DNA of 64,000 bases from JBIOHP01 sp044449065 (GTDB lineage: Bacteria > Bacteroidota > Ignavibacteria > UBA10030 > SZUA-254), in assembly GCA_044449065.1 (NCBI GenBank), contig JBIOHP010000001.1, positions 1 to 64,000 on the forward strand, read 5' to 3'. The translations under genes were made by a program, and so were the position numbers. Positions 15,162 to 23,632 of the stretch are shown here, piece after piece (the stretch's first letter is position 1; each line of letters opens with the position of its first letter). A model generated the notes under the pieces. It was not told the DNA's origin. It was given only the letters and a program-made list of their open reading frames with translations, and ran no database searches.

Positions 15162-16421
15162 TTAAGTTGTCGTTAATTGTGACAATGGTTTAAGACCTGC
15201 ATGAATGAGCGGTTCTTCGCCTCCATGTAAGGGTTTATATCCATCGCGTTCACGAACCTCATTGATGCTGACTTTTCCCATAGCAAGTTCTTTCTCGTCA
15301 AGCTCTGCCTGTAAGCGAAGATCACGCGGAACTGTAGAATCATGTTTGATAACAAGAGAGGGATCGAATTTTTCTCTCGCTAAGTCGTTTGTCAATTGCT
15401 CATCAATCATCGTCAGGAGCGGATCGATGGTTTCTTTATGGAAATTGTAATCAAGTGTTTCTGCTGTTGCCCTTGCCAGTACGGCTTCTCCGCTCATGAG
15501 CTTTGAATCCGGCACACCGAACACCGCCTGTATGATTTTATGGTTGATTCCACGTGATTGCAGGTAATCGAGCTCTTTCTGAGATATGAGTGTGCTGATT
15601 TTAGCTCCGCCCTCGAGATAACCCACGCGTCCCGGTTTCATGTTAAACTTCTCGATCCATTGGTCTTCAAAGGCACGCCGGACTTCCTTATGGAGAATTG
15701 TTGGAAACTCAACCACTGCTGCTGGAACGGCGTCATTCTTAAAAAATTCACGCTGGTGTTTTCCGATAAAGTCATCGATATCAACCTCGGTAGCCGCCCT
15801 CATCACAAGTGAGCTGCCGTAGTAGTAGGGATTCAGCGGGTCGGGATGACGGAGATGAATGATGTCCTTCGCGGCAACTTCAACAGTCTGTCCGGCTCCC
15901 CATGTAATGATGTAACTCCGTATAATTCCTTCGTTTATCCGGGGATCGCCGGGCACAATCTTCACAAACTGGGGTGGGATGGGCCACAATTCTCGAGGAA
16001 TATCGAGTTTATCCTTGGCGATCCACCAATATGAATTCCCGGTTAAATCCAAGTGAGTAATTGTGAGATACCACAAATACCATCGTGTGAAATAGGGATT
16101 TGGTTTTCGCATCAATTGGCAAAGGGGATGATCCAGCGGAATATCTTTGTAGGCATCCGGCTCCGTTTCAGCAACAACTCTGAATTTCCCAAGCCGCCCT
16201 GCGTTGGCAACTTCCTTTGCGCGGACATTCACGCAGGCAAAAACCAAACTCCTGAAAGCTCGCAGCATTTCCATCGAATTTCCCTGACGGTCGAGCAATC
16301 CCATTCTGGAAGCAACTCCGTTATTCGGGCGAAAGATATCGAAACGGGAGCCGGACGGACCGGGAGCTATTGCCCTGGCTATATTTTCACGGAGATTGTT
16401 AATGACTGAACTGATGTTCAT
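15162..16421 (-). CDS. HK97-type phage portal protein
   Basis: The 419-residue protein shows the Phage_portal pattern: FRSLVFACVNVRAKEVA near residue 50-66, PLCQLMRKPNPYFTRWYLWYLTITHLDLTGNSYWW, the conserved DIIHLRHPDPLNPYYYGSS and the C-terminal ATAETLDYNFHKETIDPLLTMIDEQLTNDL. The dodecameric portal is the channel for DNA packaging and the docking site of the terminase. It starts 117 bp after the terminase stop. Confidence 0.9.
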   Translation of the reverse strand: MNISSVINNLRENIARAIAPGPSGSRFDIFRPNNGVASRMGLLDRQGNSMEMLRAFRSLVFACVNVRAKEVANAGRLGKFRVVAETEPDAYKDIPLDHPLCQLMRKPNPYFTRWYLWYLTITHLDLTGNSYWWIAKDKLDIPRELWPIPPQFVKIVPGDPRINEGIIRSYIITWGAGQTVEVAAKDIIHLRHPDPLNPYYYGSSLVMRAATEVDIDDFIGKHQREFFKNDAVPAAVVEFPTILHKEVRRAFEDQWIEKFNMKPGRVGYLEGGAKISTLISQKELDYLQSRGINHKIIQAVFGVPDSKLMSGEAVLARATAETLDYNFHKETIDPLLTMIDEQLTNDLAREKFDPSLVIKHDSTVPRDLRLQAELDEKELAMGKVSINEVRERDGYKPLHGGEEPLIHAGLKPLSQLTTT

Positions 16422-16538
16422 AAGCTGCTTGGAGATTGTTTATTGTTATTGATTATGTAGTTGTTCTCTGATCAAACATTTATCCCATTTTCAACAAGAT
16501 TACGAGTGTCGAAATTGATTATGATTACTGAAAAGATA

Positions 16539-17846
16539 TCATCTCAAAATCCCAAAGTGATACTGATCAGAACTTCGCGGTGTCCGCACCCAGTTGGCAA
16601 TTACCAAGGCATCGCCTTCATCAGTGGATCTGCCGATACGCCGTTTAAGCCTATCTTTGGATTCTACCGTTATTTTCTTTTCTCCTTCCACGGTACATCT
16701 GACTGCGGTTAGATCCTGAATCAAGGATTGACGGTTTGGGATTTTAAATCCTGACTCAACATCGAGCACATTCTTGCGTAATTCCCACCACATTTGCGAT
16801 TTCAAATTGTTGAAATTTTGTTTGTCTTTTCCCTCAACCTGCGAAGCTCCCGCAATGATTCGCTGAACGTTAAACCCCGCTCCGGTTAAATTTCCCCACA
16901 CTCCGGCGCCGTTGCCGACGGCGTCAACCCCGACCCGGTCGGCGTCTATACTGCATTCAAGGATTTTATTTTTAGCAAGCTCGGCAACCTCATCGACGCG
17001 AAGCTTTTTAAATGTTTGAATTTCATAACAAATGCCTTCGCGGAAGAATGCGAATACCGTTTGATCGTCTCCAAGTTCGGCAACATCGATGCCGAGCGAT
17101 TCTTTGCCGTTTGTCGTTGCCAGTTCTTCATCGGTTGCGATACAATTTTTAAGAGCGGCATACGGGATAATCTGCAGGGGGTCGTCGGAAATCGTCCAAT
17201 CCCCGTCGATATATTTCCGCTGCTGGTGTTCATCAAAAATTGCCCGCAGGTTTTGGACATATTCCGGCGGCAAATATGGATTATCCTTTGGAAGCGCCGG
17301 TATATATTGATGATCCGGTTTTCGAGCATCGATAAAATCTTCCTTAAGCCACGATTGCTCAGGATTAGAGGCGAGAAACCCAAAATAATTTCCCGTCGAG
17401 CATTTCCATCGAAGGCGGGAAACGAGAATCTGAAATGCTTGCCGTGGAATCTCGGATGCCTCGTCGATAGCGAACCATCCCAGCTCAAGCGATTTAAGCT
17501 TTTCGAATAACGGATCTTTTGATTCATCTGCGTCAAGAAACAATATCTCGCTGTCGTTTGTGAGGGTAACGCGCCCCTCCGTTTTATTGTATTCCCGGAT
17601 ATATTCGGGAGGAATCGTTTGAAAAAAAGTAACCATCGTAGTCCGGCGAAGCGTGGTATAATGTTTTCGGAGGATTGCGCCCCGGTTTCCCGGAATCGTG
17701 TACGATTGCCGGAGCGCTTCGACGCAGAGCGCTTTGGACTTTCCTCCACCCATTGCGCCCCCGATAAGCCGGTATTTTGCATTGGAATCATGCAACAAGT
17801 TCTGAGATGGAGTGGGAACATAATTAAGAAAATAAGTTTTGTTCAA
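16539..17846 (-). CDS. Phage terminase large subunit
   Basis: The 435-residue packaging ATPase-nuclease has a Walker A motif GGAMGGGKS (residues 29-37), a Walker B ending in D128-E129 (LGWFAIDEASEIP), a coupling motif ASNPE (159-163) and an RNase H-like nuclease domain with acidic residues at GIDVAELGDD (Asp254) and VGVDAVGNG (Asp308). The start is a TTG at 17846; an in-frame stop just upstream and the absence of an ATG before Walker A support it. The active-site residues are intact, so packaging could still work. The gene lies 33 bp after the zinc-binding protein at 17880. Confidence 0.92.
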   Translation of the reverse strand: MNKTYFLNYVPTPSQNLLHDSNAKYRLIGGAMGGGKSKALCVEALRQSYTIPGNRGAILRKHYTTLRRTTMVTFFQTIPPEYIREYNKTEGRVTLTNDSEILFLDADESKDPLFEKLKSLELGWFAIDEASEIPRQAFQILVSRLRWKCSTGNYFGFLASNPEQSWLKEDFIDARKPDHQYIPALPKDNPYLPPEYVQNLRAIFDEHQQRKYIDGDWTISDDPLQIIPYAALKNCIATDEELATTNGKESLGIDVAELGDDQTVFAFFREGICYEIQTFKKLRVDEVAELAKNKILECSIDADRVGVDAVGNGAGVWGNLTGAGFNVQRIIAGASQVEGKDKQNFNNLKSQMWWELRKNVLDVESGFKIPNRQSLIQDLTAVRCTVEGEKKITVESKDRLKRRIGRSTDEGDALVIANWVRTPRSSDQYHFGILR

Positions 17847-17879
17847 TAGCGTTATTTAATTTCGCGATTTGATAGAACA

Positions 17880-18338
17880 TTAAAATTCTTCAGAAATGGG
17901 TGATAGCGAGATTTCATTTGCCAGCTGCACCTCGCTGATATAACCAAGCGCTTCATCGCGGGACATGCCATAATCTGTTGTAAGCATGATAATTGTCCGG
18001 CTTATCGTTTCCTCTTCGTTTTGAAATTTAGTTGGAAAAAACCGCCGGCACAATGATTCCTCGTATTTGCGTGAGTTTTCCAAAAATTGCACTTCGTTTA
18101 AACAGGTATCGCATATATGCCGGTTGTCGTTTCGCGTATGGAAGTATTCTTCCCAGCACTCGCTGCAAATCCTCATGGACTCCTTGAGACTGACAAATTT
18201 TCGCGCGAGTTCAATCGATACTCCATAGAGGCGTGCAAGCCGGAGACAGGCATTTCTCGGATCAAGAGTTTCCCGCAAAGTGCAGTATTCGATGCGTATA
18301 GTTGGTATACGACCTGTTATCGTTGTGGATGTAAACAT
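17880..18338 (-). CDS. Cys-rich zinc-binding protein, possible small terminase or regulator
   Basis: The 152-residue protein has a treble-clef-like zinc site, CSECWEEYF...HICDTC, around residues 58-79, and a helical C-terminal half (ETISRTIIMLTTDYGMSRDEALGYISEVQLA). It is the first gene of the leftward phage transcript, where small terminase subunits usually sit, but no helix-turn-helix typical of TerS was recognised. A promoter lies about 50 bp upstream. Its role is unknown. Confidence 0.55.
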   Translation of the reverse strand: MFTSTTITGRIPTIRIEYCTLRETLDPRNACLRLARLYGVSIELARKFVSLKESMRICSECWEEYFHTRNDNRHICDTCLNEVQFLENSRKYEESLCRRFFPTKFQNEEETISRTIIMLTTDYGMSRDEALGYISEVQLANEISLSPISEEF

Positions 18339-18621
18339 ACGTGCTAATGAGATTTATTTACGGAGGACTGTGTGTGTCATTTGGACATATATAATATAAG
18401 GACTTTTAGTTAAAAAGTCAATAGGTAGATAAGGTAAATTCAATATTTATTTTTTGAACCGGCGCTATCTCCTTGTTTTTCCGTAAGATGATTCAAAAAA
18501 ATATTTTCTGAACGAATGGTATATTAAAAATTGTGATGAATATAATTGGCCGGGTTAATTTATTATTGGAGGGAGATTGATTCCGTGGGAGGAAACCAAA
18601 CTCAGCACGAGGTCGGAACGG
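18339..18621. other. Boundary between phage module and host genes
   Basis: No coding sequence is visible. The left part carries the promoter of the phage operon. The remainder is AT-rich, and no tRNA, integrase remnant or direct repeat that would mark an attachment site was recognised. Confidence 0.5.
18393..18421 (-). promoter_or_regulatory. Sigma70-type promoter of the leftward phage operon
   Basis: On the minus strand TTGACT (18421-18416) is followed after exactly 17 bases by TATATT (18398-18393). Transcription would start near 18386, about 48 nt before the first phage gene at 18338. This is the only good promoter found upstream of the packaging genes. Confidence 0.55.
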
Positions 18622-18984
18622 CTAACTGATAAGCCATTTCATCGCAAGATCATAACTGATAAAAACTTTCCATTTGTATCCCCGATTTACGCAGACGGTC
18701 TCGAAGAATGTGTAATCGGACTTGAGCTCCCGGAAAACTAACGCTACCTTTGTATTTCTGGTAAGACCGATAGAGTTATACAAATTGGGGCGATCAAATA
18801 TATCCATAAATTTAAATGTAATGTCGGCGTCCCGGTGATCAACGAGTGCCCGGGTACATCCAAATTTGTCAAGTTGTTCCTGCAATTCCCTGACCATTTG
18901 TTCTCCTCCCAGAGCAGAATACTCGCCGTGCGTTTCTACAATTACGACAGTCGAGTCAACACTATAGCTAAATGTCCAAGACAT
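18622..18984 (-). CDS. SpoIIAA/STAS-like small protein
   Basis: The 120-residue protein alternates strands and helices in the manner of the SpoIIAA-like (STAS/SEC14) fold: SVDSTVVIVETHGEYSALGGEQMVRELQEQL, then CTRALVDHRDADITF and a late VALVFRELKSDYTFFETVCVNRGYKWKVF. Proteins of this kind are common single-domain cytosolic proteins of unknown role in environmental bacteria. It is the first host gene beyond the phage module and runs away from hrcA. It has no partner kinase or phosphatase nearby. Confidence 0.6.
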   Translation of the reverse strand: MSWTFSYSVDSTVVIVETHGEYSALGGEQMVRELQEQLDKFGCTRALVDHRDADITFKFMDIFDRPNLYNSIGLTRNTKVALVFRELKSDYTFFETVCVNRGYKWKVFISYDLAMKWLIS

Positions 18985-19358
18985 AATTCGTCTTTCGTAG
19001 AGTGTGAAAAAATGTGAAGAAATGGAATATTACCACAATTAATATATATCTTTATTTTTCATTAAACAATACGTATTGTTTGAAATGACATTAAGTTTCT
19101 AAAAATGTATTCTGGGACATTTTGGACTCTCGTGAAGTTCCACGTTATGGCTATCCAGCTATCTAAAATTGGATTATAGTTCCACAATTTTCCTTAATCG
19201 AGAAAAGGAAGGTGTTGAACGATGGATAATAAAGTCGTATGCCCATTAAAATCAGTTGGTTAAAATTAGCACTCTCGACCCGACCTTGACAAAATCCCAA
19301 AAAATGCTTATGTTTTGATTCAATTTAAATGATTTTTGGCTTCTTCGAGCTTTAAATT
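18985..19358. other. Intergenic region upstream of hrcA
   Basis: AT-rich, with no gene visible. The right part carries the hrcA promoter and a CIRCE half-site, listed separately. The left part serves as the leader of the divergent STAS-like gene. Confidence 0.5.
19266..19314 (+). promoter_or_regulatory. hrcA promoter with a CIRCE half-site
   Basis: TTGACA (19286-19291) and TATGTT (19309-19314) are 17 bases apart. Twelve bases before the -35 box is TTAGCACTC (19266-19274), which is exactly the left arm of the CIRCE operator bound by HrcA. The right arm GAGTGCTAA is absent at the expected nine-base distance. The operon may be controlled through a degenerate CIRCE, or the match may be a relic. 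Confidence 0.55.
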
Positions 19359-20393
19359 ATGGAACATGACCTTAACGAACGCGAAAAAGAGATATTAAAA
19401 TACGTCATTAATGATTTTATCCTGAATGCCACCCCGGTGGCATCGAGGCAAATTGTGAAGGATCATGACCTTGGCTTAAGTCCGGCAACCATTCGGAACA
19501 CCCTTGCCGACCTTGAAGATATGGGATATGTAACTCATCCTCATACTTCTGCCGGCAGAATTCCCACCGATAAAGGATACCGGTTTTACGTTGATTCCTT
19601 GATGGATATTCAACAGCTTAGTAAACAGGAAAAAGGGGGTATCAAGAAAGTTTTTGAGACTGTCTTACAACCGGATGAGCTTTTCCGTCAGACTGCGAAA
19701 ATTCTCGGGATGATTTCACACCAATTAAGCGTGGTTTCAGCGCCGCATCTAAAAACCAGTATACTTGAACGGATTGAGCTTATTTCTGTCGGTTCAAACA
19801 GATTATTAGTGGTACTTACCATCAAATCGGGAATCGTCAAAACGATTACCATGGACATTCAAAGTGAATTGACGCAAGAAAGTCTGACTAACGTAACCAG
19901 ATTACTCAATCAGCGTCTTGGTGGACTCACCCTGGAAACAATTCGTGAAACCTTTGTCGATCGGGTGAGGGATTTCCAGTATGAGCATCCGGCGCTTATC
20001 AATGTGTTTATTCAATCCGCTGATAAAATATTCGACGACGCAGCGGAACGTGAGAAACTTCATATCGGTGGAACACATTTCCTCATCGAACAACCGGAAT
20101 TCGATAAACCGGAAAACATCCGCACGATGATTGAATTGATTAACAATGAGGGAGTCCTTATTCAAGTCCTCGATAGCTATGAAGCCCTTACGGAAGATAA
20201 AGGAGTGGTCGTATCTATCGGCGGAGAACAAGGCGATGAAACGCTAAAAGATTACAGCGTAATTATTTCAACCTATCATGCCGGAAGTGTCAAGGGAAGC
20301 ATTGCCATCATCGGCCCGAAACGGATGAATTACTCAAAAGTTGTGCCTCTGGTAAATTATATATCAGGAGAAGTTTCTACGATTTTGGGATAA
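19359..20393 (+). CDS. hrcA: Heat-inducible transcription repressor HrcA
   Basis: The 344-residue protein has the winged-helix N-terminus LNEREKEILKYVINDFILNATPVASRQIV...LSPATIRNTLADLEDMGYVTHPHTSAGRIPTDKGYRFYV, diagnostic for HrcA, followed by the GAF-like HrcA domain with LLVVLTIKSGIVKT and ending VVPLVNYISGEVSTIL. HrcA represses chaperone genes through CIRCE and is activated by GroE. It heads an operon with grpE (7-bp gap) and dnaJ (6-bp gap). Confidence 0.95.
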   Translation: MEHDLNEREKEILKYVINDFILNATPVASRQIVKDHDLGLSPATIRNTLADLEDMGYVTHPHTSAGRIPTDKGYRFYVDSLMDIQQLSKQEKGGIKKVFETVLQPDELFRQTAKILGMISHQLSVVSAPHLKTSILERIELISVGSNRLLVVLTIKSGIVKTITMDIQSELTQESLTNVTRLLNQRLGGLTLETIRETFVDRVRDFQYEHPALINVFIQSADKIFDDAAEREKLHIGGTHFLIEQPEFDKPENIRTMIELINNEGVLIQVLDSYEALTEDKGVVVSIGGEQGDETLKDYSVIISTYHAGSVKGSIAIIGPKRMNYSKVVPLVNYISGEVSTILG

Positions 20394-20400
20394 CAAGAAT

Positions 20401-21009
20401 ATGGATGAAGACAAGAAAAAAGACACATTCAATAGTACTGAGAAACCCCAGGGTACTGAAACGACGGGACCCGAGATTCAACCGTCGCAGGAAACGGTTG
20501 ACCTGACCCAGGCGAAAATAGCCGAACTGGAACAAAGCGTGAATCAATTAAAGGATCAACTTCTACGCAAGGCGGCAGAATTTGATAATTACAAGAGACG
20601 CAGTGAGAACGATATGCTCGCCACAATCCAATATGCAAACGAAGAGCTCCTGGAAGCTCTCTTGCCTGTCATCGATGATTTTGAACGTTCGATGAAAGTG
20701 GATAAAGAAAGAAAAGATTTTGACGCCCTTTATACTGGAATTGAATTGATCTATCAAAAATTGATGAAAATATTGGATTCAAAGGGAATGAAAGCGTACG
20801 ACGTCGTCGGGAAGCCATTCAACACTGATTACCATGATGCCCTGTTGCAGATTCCCCGTAAAGATGTAGCCCCTCATACGGTGGTAGAGGAAGTTGAAAA
20901 AGGATATACCCTTTTTGAAAAAGTGCTTCGTCACGCGAAAGTTATCGTCTCGGGTGATCACGAAACAGATACGACGGCTCAAACCGATAACAAAGGTCAG
21001 GATAAATAA
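20401..21009 (+). CDS. grpE: Nucleotide exchange factor GrpE
   Basis: The 202-residue co-chaperone of DnaK has a low-complexity acidic N-terminus (about 1-35), a long dimerisation helix (ELEQSVNQLKDQLLRKAAEFDNYKRR) and a C-terminal beta domain with the signature FNTDYHDALLQIP...HTVVEEVEKGYTLFEKVLRHAKVIVS. It releases ADP from DnaK. DnaK itself is not in the window. Confidence 0.95.
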   Translation: MDEDKKKDTFNSTEKPQGTETTGPEIQPSQETVDLTQAKIAELEQSVNQLKDQLLRKAAEFDNYKRRSENDMLATIQYANEELLEALLPVIDDFERSMKVDKERKDFDALYTGIELIYQKLMKILDSKGMKAYDVVGKPFNTDYHDALLQIPRKDVAPHTVVEEVEKGYTLFEKVLRHAKVIVSGDHETDTTAQTDNKGQDK

Positions 21010-21015
21010 AATCGT

Positions 21016-22194
21016 ATGACGAAACGCGATTACTATGAAATTCTTGGGGTATCAAAAAACGCCAGCCAGGATGAAATAAAGAAAGCATACCGTAAATTGG
21101 CGATGCAATTTCATCCTGACAGGAATCCGGATAAATCGGCTGAAGATCGGTTTAAAGAAGCATCTGAAGCATATGAAGTGCTCGGCGATGAGGCGAAACG
21201 CCAAAGATATGATCAATTCGGGCATGAAGGAATCAGACCTGGGGTGGATGTACACGGTTTCCAAAATGTCAACGATATTTTTACAACGTTCAACGATATC
21301 TTCGGATCGGGATCGTTTGGCGGTGGCATATTCGATGAAGTGTTCGGTCAGACCGGCGGCCGAGGGCGTGGTAGAGGCCAACAAACAGGTTACCCCGGAT
21401 CGGATCTAAAGATTCGGTTAAAAATCACACTCGAAGAAATTGCATCCGGCGTTGAAAAAACTCTTAAGGTGAAGCGATACATCCCTTGCGCTACTTGCAA
21501 TGCCACGGGAGCGTCTGCTGGAAGTTCGAAAACAGTCTGCAATATGTGCCAGGGTAGAGGGGAAGTCCGGCAAGTTTCCAGATCGGTGTTCGGCCAATTC
21601 GTAAATATATCCACATGTCCCACCTGTAACGGCGAAGGAAGAATTATTAAAGACAAGTGTCCCGAGTGCGAAGGGGAAGGACGGGTGCAGGGAGAGACAA
21701 CCCTCAAAGTACAGATTCCCGGCGGAATGGGTGATGGGAATTATCTCTCTATGCGGGGACAGGGGAATGCGGGACAGCGCGGGGGACCTCCGGGTGATCT
21801 TATCATTGTTACCGAAGAAGAGCCGCATAAGATATTTACACGTTCCGGCGATGATGTGATGCTTGATGTATTGATCAGTTTTCCTGAAGCCGTTCTCGGT
21901 ACCGAATTGACGATACCTACGCTCAACGGCAAAGCGAAATTAAAAGTTGATTCCGGCACTCAATCCGGGAAGATTTTGAGGATGCGGGAAAAAGGTATTC
22001 AGCATCTTAACGGTTATGGAAAAGGAGATCAATTGGTAAGGGTGAACGTTTATGTTCCCGATAACCTTACCTCAAAAGATAAAGATGTCATGAAGCTACT
22101 CTTGCAAAATGACGGTTTCAAACCGAAAGAGGGGGACAAATCAGCGTTAGCCGAGAAGAGTTTCTTCGCAAAGATGAAAGATATATTTTCCTGA
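21016..22194 (+). CDS. dnaJ: Chaperone protein DnaJ
   Basis: The 392-residue protein has all class I DnaJ parts: a J domain with HPD (AMQFHPDRNP, near residue 34), a Gly/Phe-rich linker (GSGSFGGGIF), four zinc-binding CxxCxGxG-type repeats (CATCNATGA, CNMCQGRGE, CPTCNGEGR, CPECEGEGR) and the C-terminal substrate domain. The first repeat reads CNATGA rather than CxGxG, a common variant. It stimulates DnaK ATPase and completes the hrcA-grpE-dnaJ heat-shock operon. Confidence 0.96.
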   Translation: MTKRDYYEILGVSKNASQDEIKKAYRKLAMQFHPDRNPDKSAEDRFKEASEAYEVLGDEAKRQRYDQFGHEGIRPGVDVHGFQNVNDIFTTFNDIFGSGSFGGGIFDEVFGQTGGRGRGRGQQTGYPGSDLKIRLKITLEEIASGVEKTLKVKRYIPCATCNATGASAGSSKTVCNMCQGRGEVRQVSRSVFGQFVNISTCPTCNGEGRIIKDKCPECEGEGRVQGETTLKVQIPGGMGDGNYLSMRGQGNAGQRGGPPGDLIIVTEEEPHKIFTRSGDDVMLDVLISFPEAVLGTELTIPTLNGKAKLKVDSGTQSGKILRMREKGIQHLNGYGKGDQLVRVNVYVPDNLTSKDKDVMKLLLQNDGFKPKEGDKSALAEKSFFAKMKDIFS

Positions 22195-22283
22195 TTCGTG
22201 CAAGCGCCGGGATATTTGAATCATTATGACTTCCATACCCGGCATATTCGATATCATAAGATCACAGTTAATAAATTGTCCCG

Positions 22284-22754
22284 ATGAACATTATAAAGAA
22301 GATTCAGCAATCGTTGGGATTTACACAAAATGAAGGAAGGGTAATTTTCTTTCTGGTGGGGACTTTTGTCCTTGGCTGTTGCATTAAATTATATCTTGTA
22401 TCCAGCCATACAATGAAGAGATACGATTATTCAGTGTCTGATTCCACATTCCAGACCCGGTCGCGTCTGCTTGTTCTCCCGGATAGTGCGCTGAAAAAGC
22501 ATGTGGACAGTTCACGTTCCAACAAATATCCAAATCCGTTCAACACAAATCTGGATGTTAAAGGAAAAATACATCTCAACACAGCATCAAAAATGGAATT
22601 ACTCACACTGCCGGGAATCGGCGAGGCAACCGCGGATTTGATTCTCGATTATCGGGAAAAACATGGTCGATTCAATTCGCTTGACGACTTGATAAAAATC
22701 CATGGCATTGGACGGAAAAAACTCGATCGTCTTGATCCCTTTCTAACACTCTGA
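22284..22754 (+). CDS. ComEA-like helix-hairpin-helix protein
   Basis: The 156-residue protein has one membrane anchor (about residues 20-40, VIFFLVGTFVLGCCIKLYL), a variable spacer and a C-terminal ComEA/HhH domain (about 97-156: IHLNTASKMELLTLPGIGEATADLILDYRE, then FNSLDDLIKIHGIGRKKLDRLDP). ComEA proteins bind incoming double-stranded DNA in the periplasm during transformation. It lies 89 bp after dnaJ and 8 bp before the PilM-like gene. The family call is secure; a competence role is inferred. Confidence 0.8.
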   Translation: MNIIKKIQQSLGFTQNEGRVIFFLVGTFVLGCCIKLYLVSSHTMKRYDYSVSDSTFQTRSRLLVLPDSALKKHVDSSRSNKYPNPFNTNLDVKGKIHLNTASKMELLTLPGIGEATADLILDYREKHGRFNSLDDLIKIHGIGRKKLDRLDPFLTL

Positions 22755-22762
22755 GATCGAGC

Positions 22763-23632
22763 ATGTCGAAAGAACTACGGTCGGGAATTAGTTGCACCGG
22801 TAAAGAAGCCACGATGGCTATGCTGGAAATACAGGATGATCTTGTTGAGCTTAAATTCCTCAATGATATAAAATCATCCAATGACAATCCATTCTGGTTC
22901 CTCGATATTCTAGATACCGCGGATAAAAAAATGTTAAATAAACTTTCCAAAATATCTGTCGTAGCGTCAAATGAACGGGTTCAACTTCATGCTTTTCCGA
23001 TTGATAGTCTATTAACACAGGTGGAAAAAAATGAACATGTGGAATGGGAACTATCAAATTATATAACTAATTTCCGCCGGAACGATTATATCACCGATCT
23101 GAAGACGATGCGGACAAATGCCCGTGATCAATATCTTGACGTTATGGCGATTAGCATGGAAAAATCATTTGTGTTTGGCTTACAGACCGCCTTGGCAAAG
23201 CGAAAACTTAACGTGGGAGTTATCGGTGTGGAATATTTTGCCGCAGAGGAAGCGCTTCTGCATTCTCATCCTGAGGTAAAAAACCGCCAATGCGCAATTG
23301 CCGGTATTTCCAAAGATCGTATTGATATTGGAATCCTGATGAACAACCGCCTCGTTCATTACTCTTATAATCCATATCAATCAATTCCGGATGCTATTTT
23401 ATTCATACGGAAAGTTTTCGATGAATTTGACGCCGCATCCTTGTTTGTTCACGGAGAAGGCGTAACCTTTGATTGGCAGAAAAATCTGCGTAAAGAGTTT
23501 GGCGCATCCTATATGTTGTTAAATCCTTTTAGGCGTATACGCATTTCACCGATGGTATCGCAATTCAGCAGGTACCTGGGTTCCGAGTATCGGTTTGCCA
23601 GTTCCGTTGGCAGCGCGCTGTGGAATGAATGA
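22763..23632 (+). CDS. PilM-like actin-fold protein (tentative)
   Basis: The 289-residue product has no obvious signal peptide or membrane span. The region LNVGVIGVEYFAAEEALLHSHPEVKNRQCAIAGISKDRIDIGILMNNRLVHY resembles the second half of PilM/ASKHA ATPases (phosphate-2-like loop and 'D-I-G-x-x-x-x-x-I' strand), and the end FASSVGSALWNE resembles the 'AvGLAL' finish of PilM. The N-terminal half is poorly recognisable. It overlaps rsmD by four bases (ATGA). If the assignment holds, it may act with pili and the upstream DNA-binding ComEA-like protein. Confidence 0.4.
   Translation: MSKELRSGISCTGKEATMAMLEIQDDLVELKFLNDIKSSNDNPFWFLDILDTADKKMLNKLSKISVVASNERVQLHAFPIDSLLTQVEKNEHVEWELSNYITNFRRNDYITDLKTMRTNARDQYLDVMAISMEKSFVFGLQTALAKRKLNVGVIGVEYFAAEEALLHSHPEVKNRQCAIAGISKDRIDIGILMNNRLVHYSYNPYQSIPDAILFIRKVFDEFDAASLFVHGEGVTFDWQKNLRKEFGASYMLLNPFRRIRISPMVSQFSRYLGSEYRFASSVGSALWNE

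Noticed and set aside
1..18421. Attachment sites or a tRNA integration target for the phage module
   Set aside because: I saw no tRNA and no credible pair of direct repeats at the two visible edges; the left edge is cut by the window.
22200..22245. Terminator after dnaJ
   Set aside because: GCCGGG/CCCGGC can pair, but there is no T-run and the loop is long, so I did not list it.
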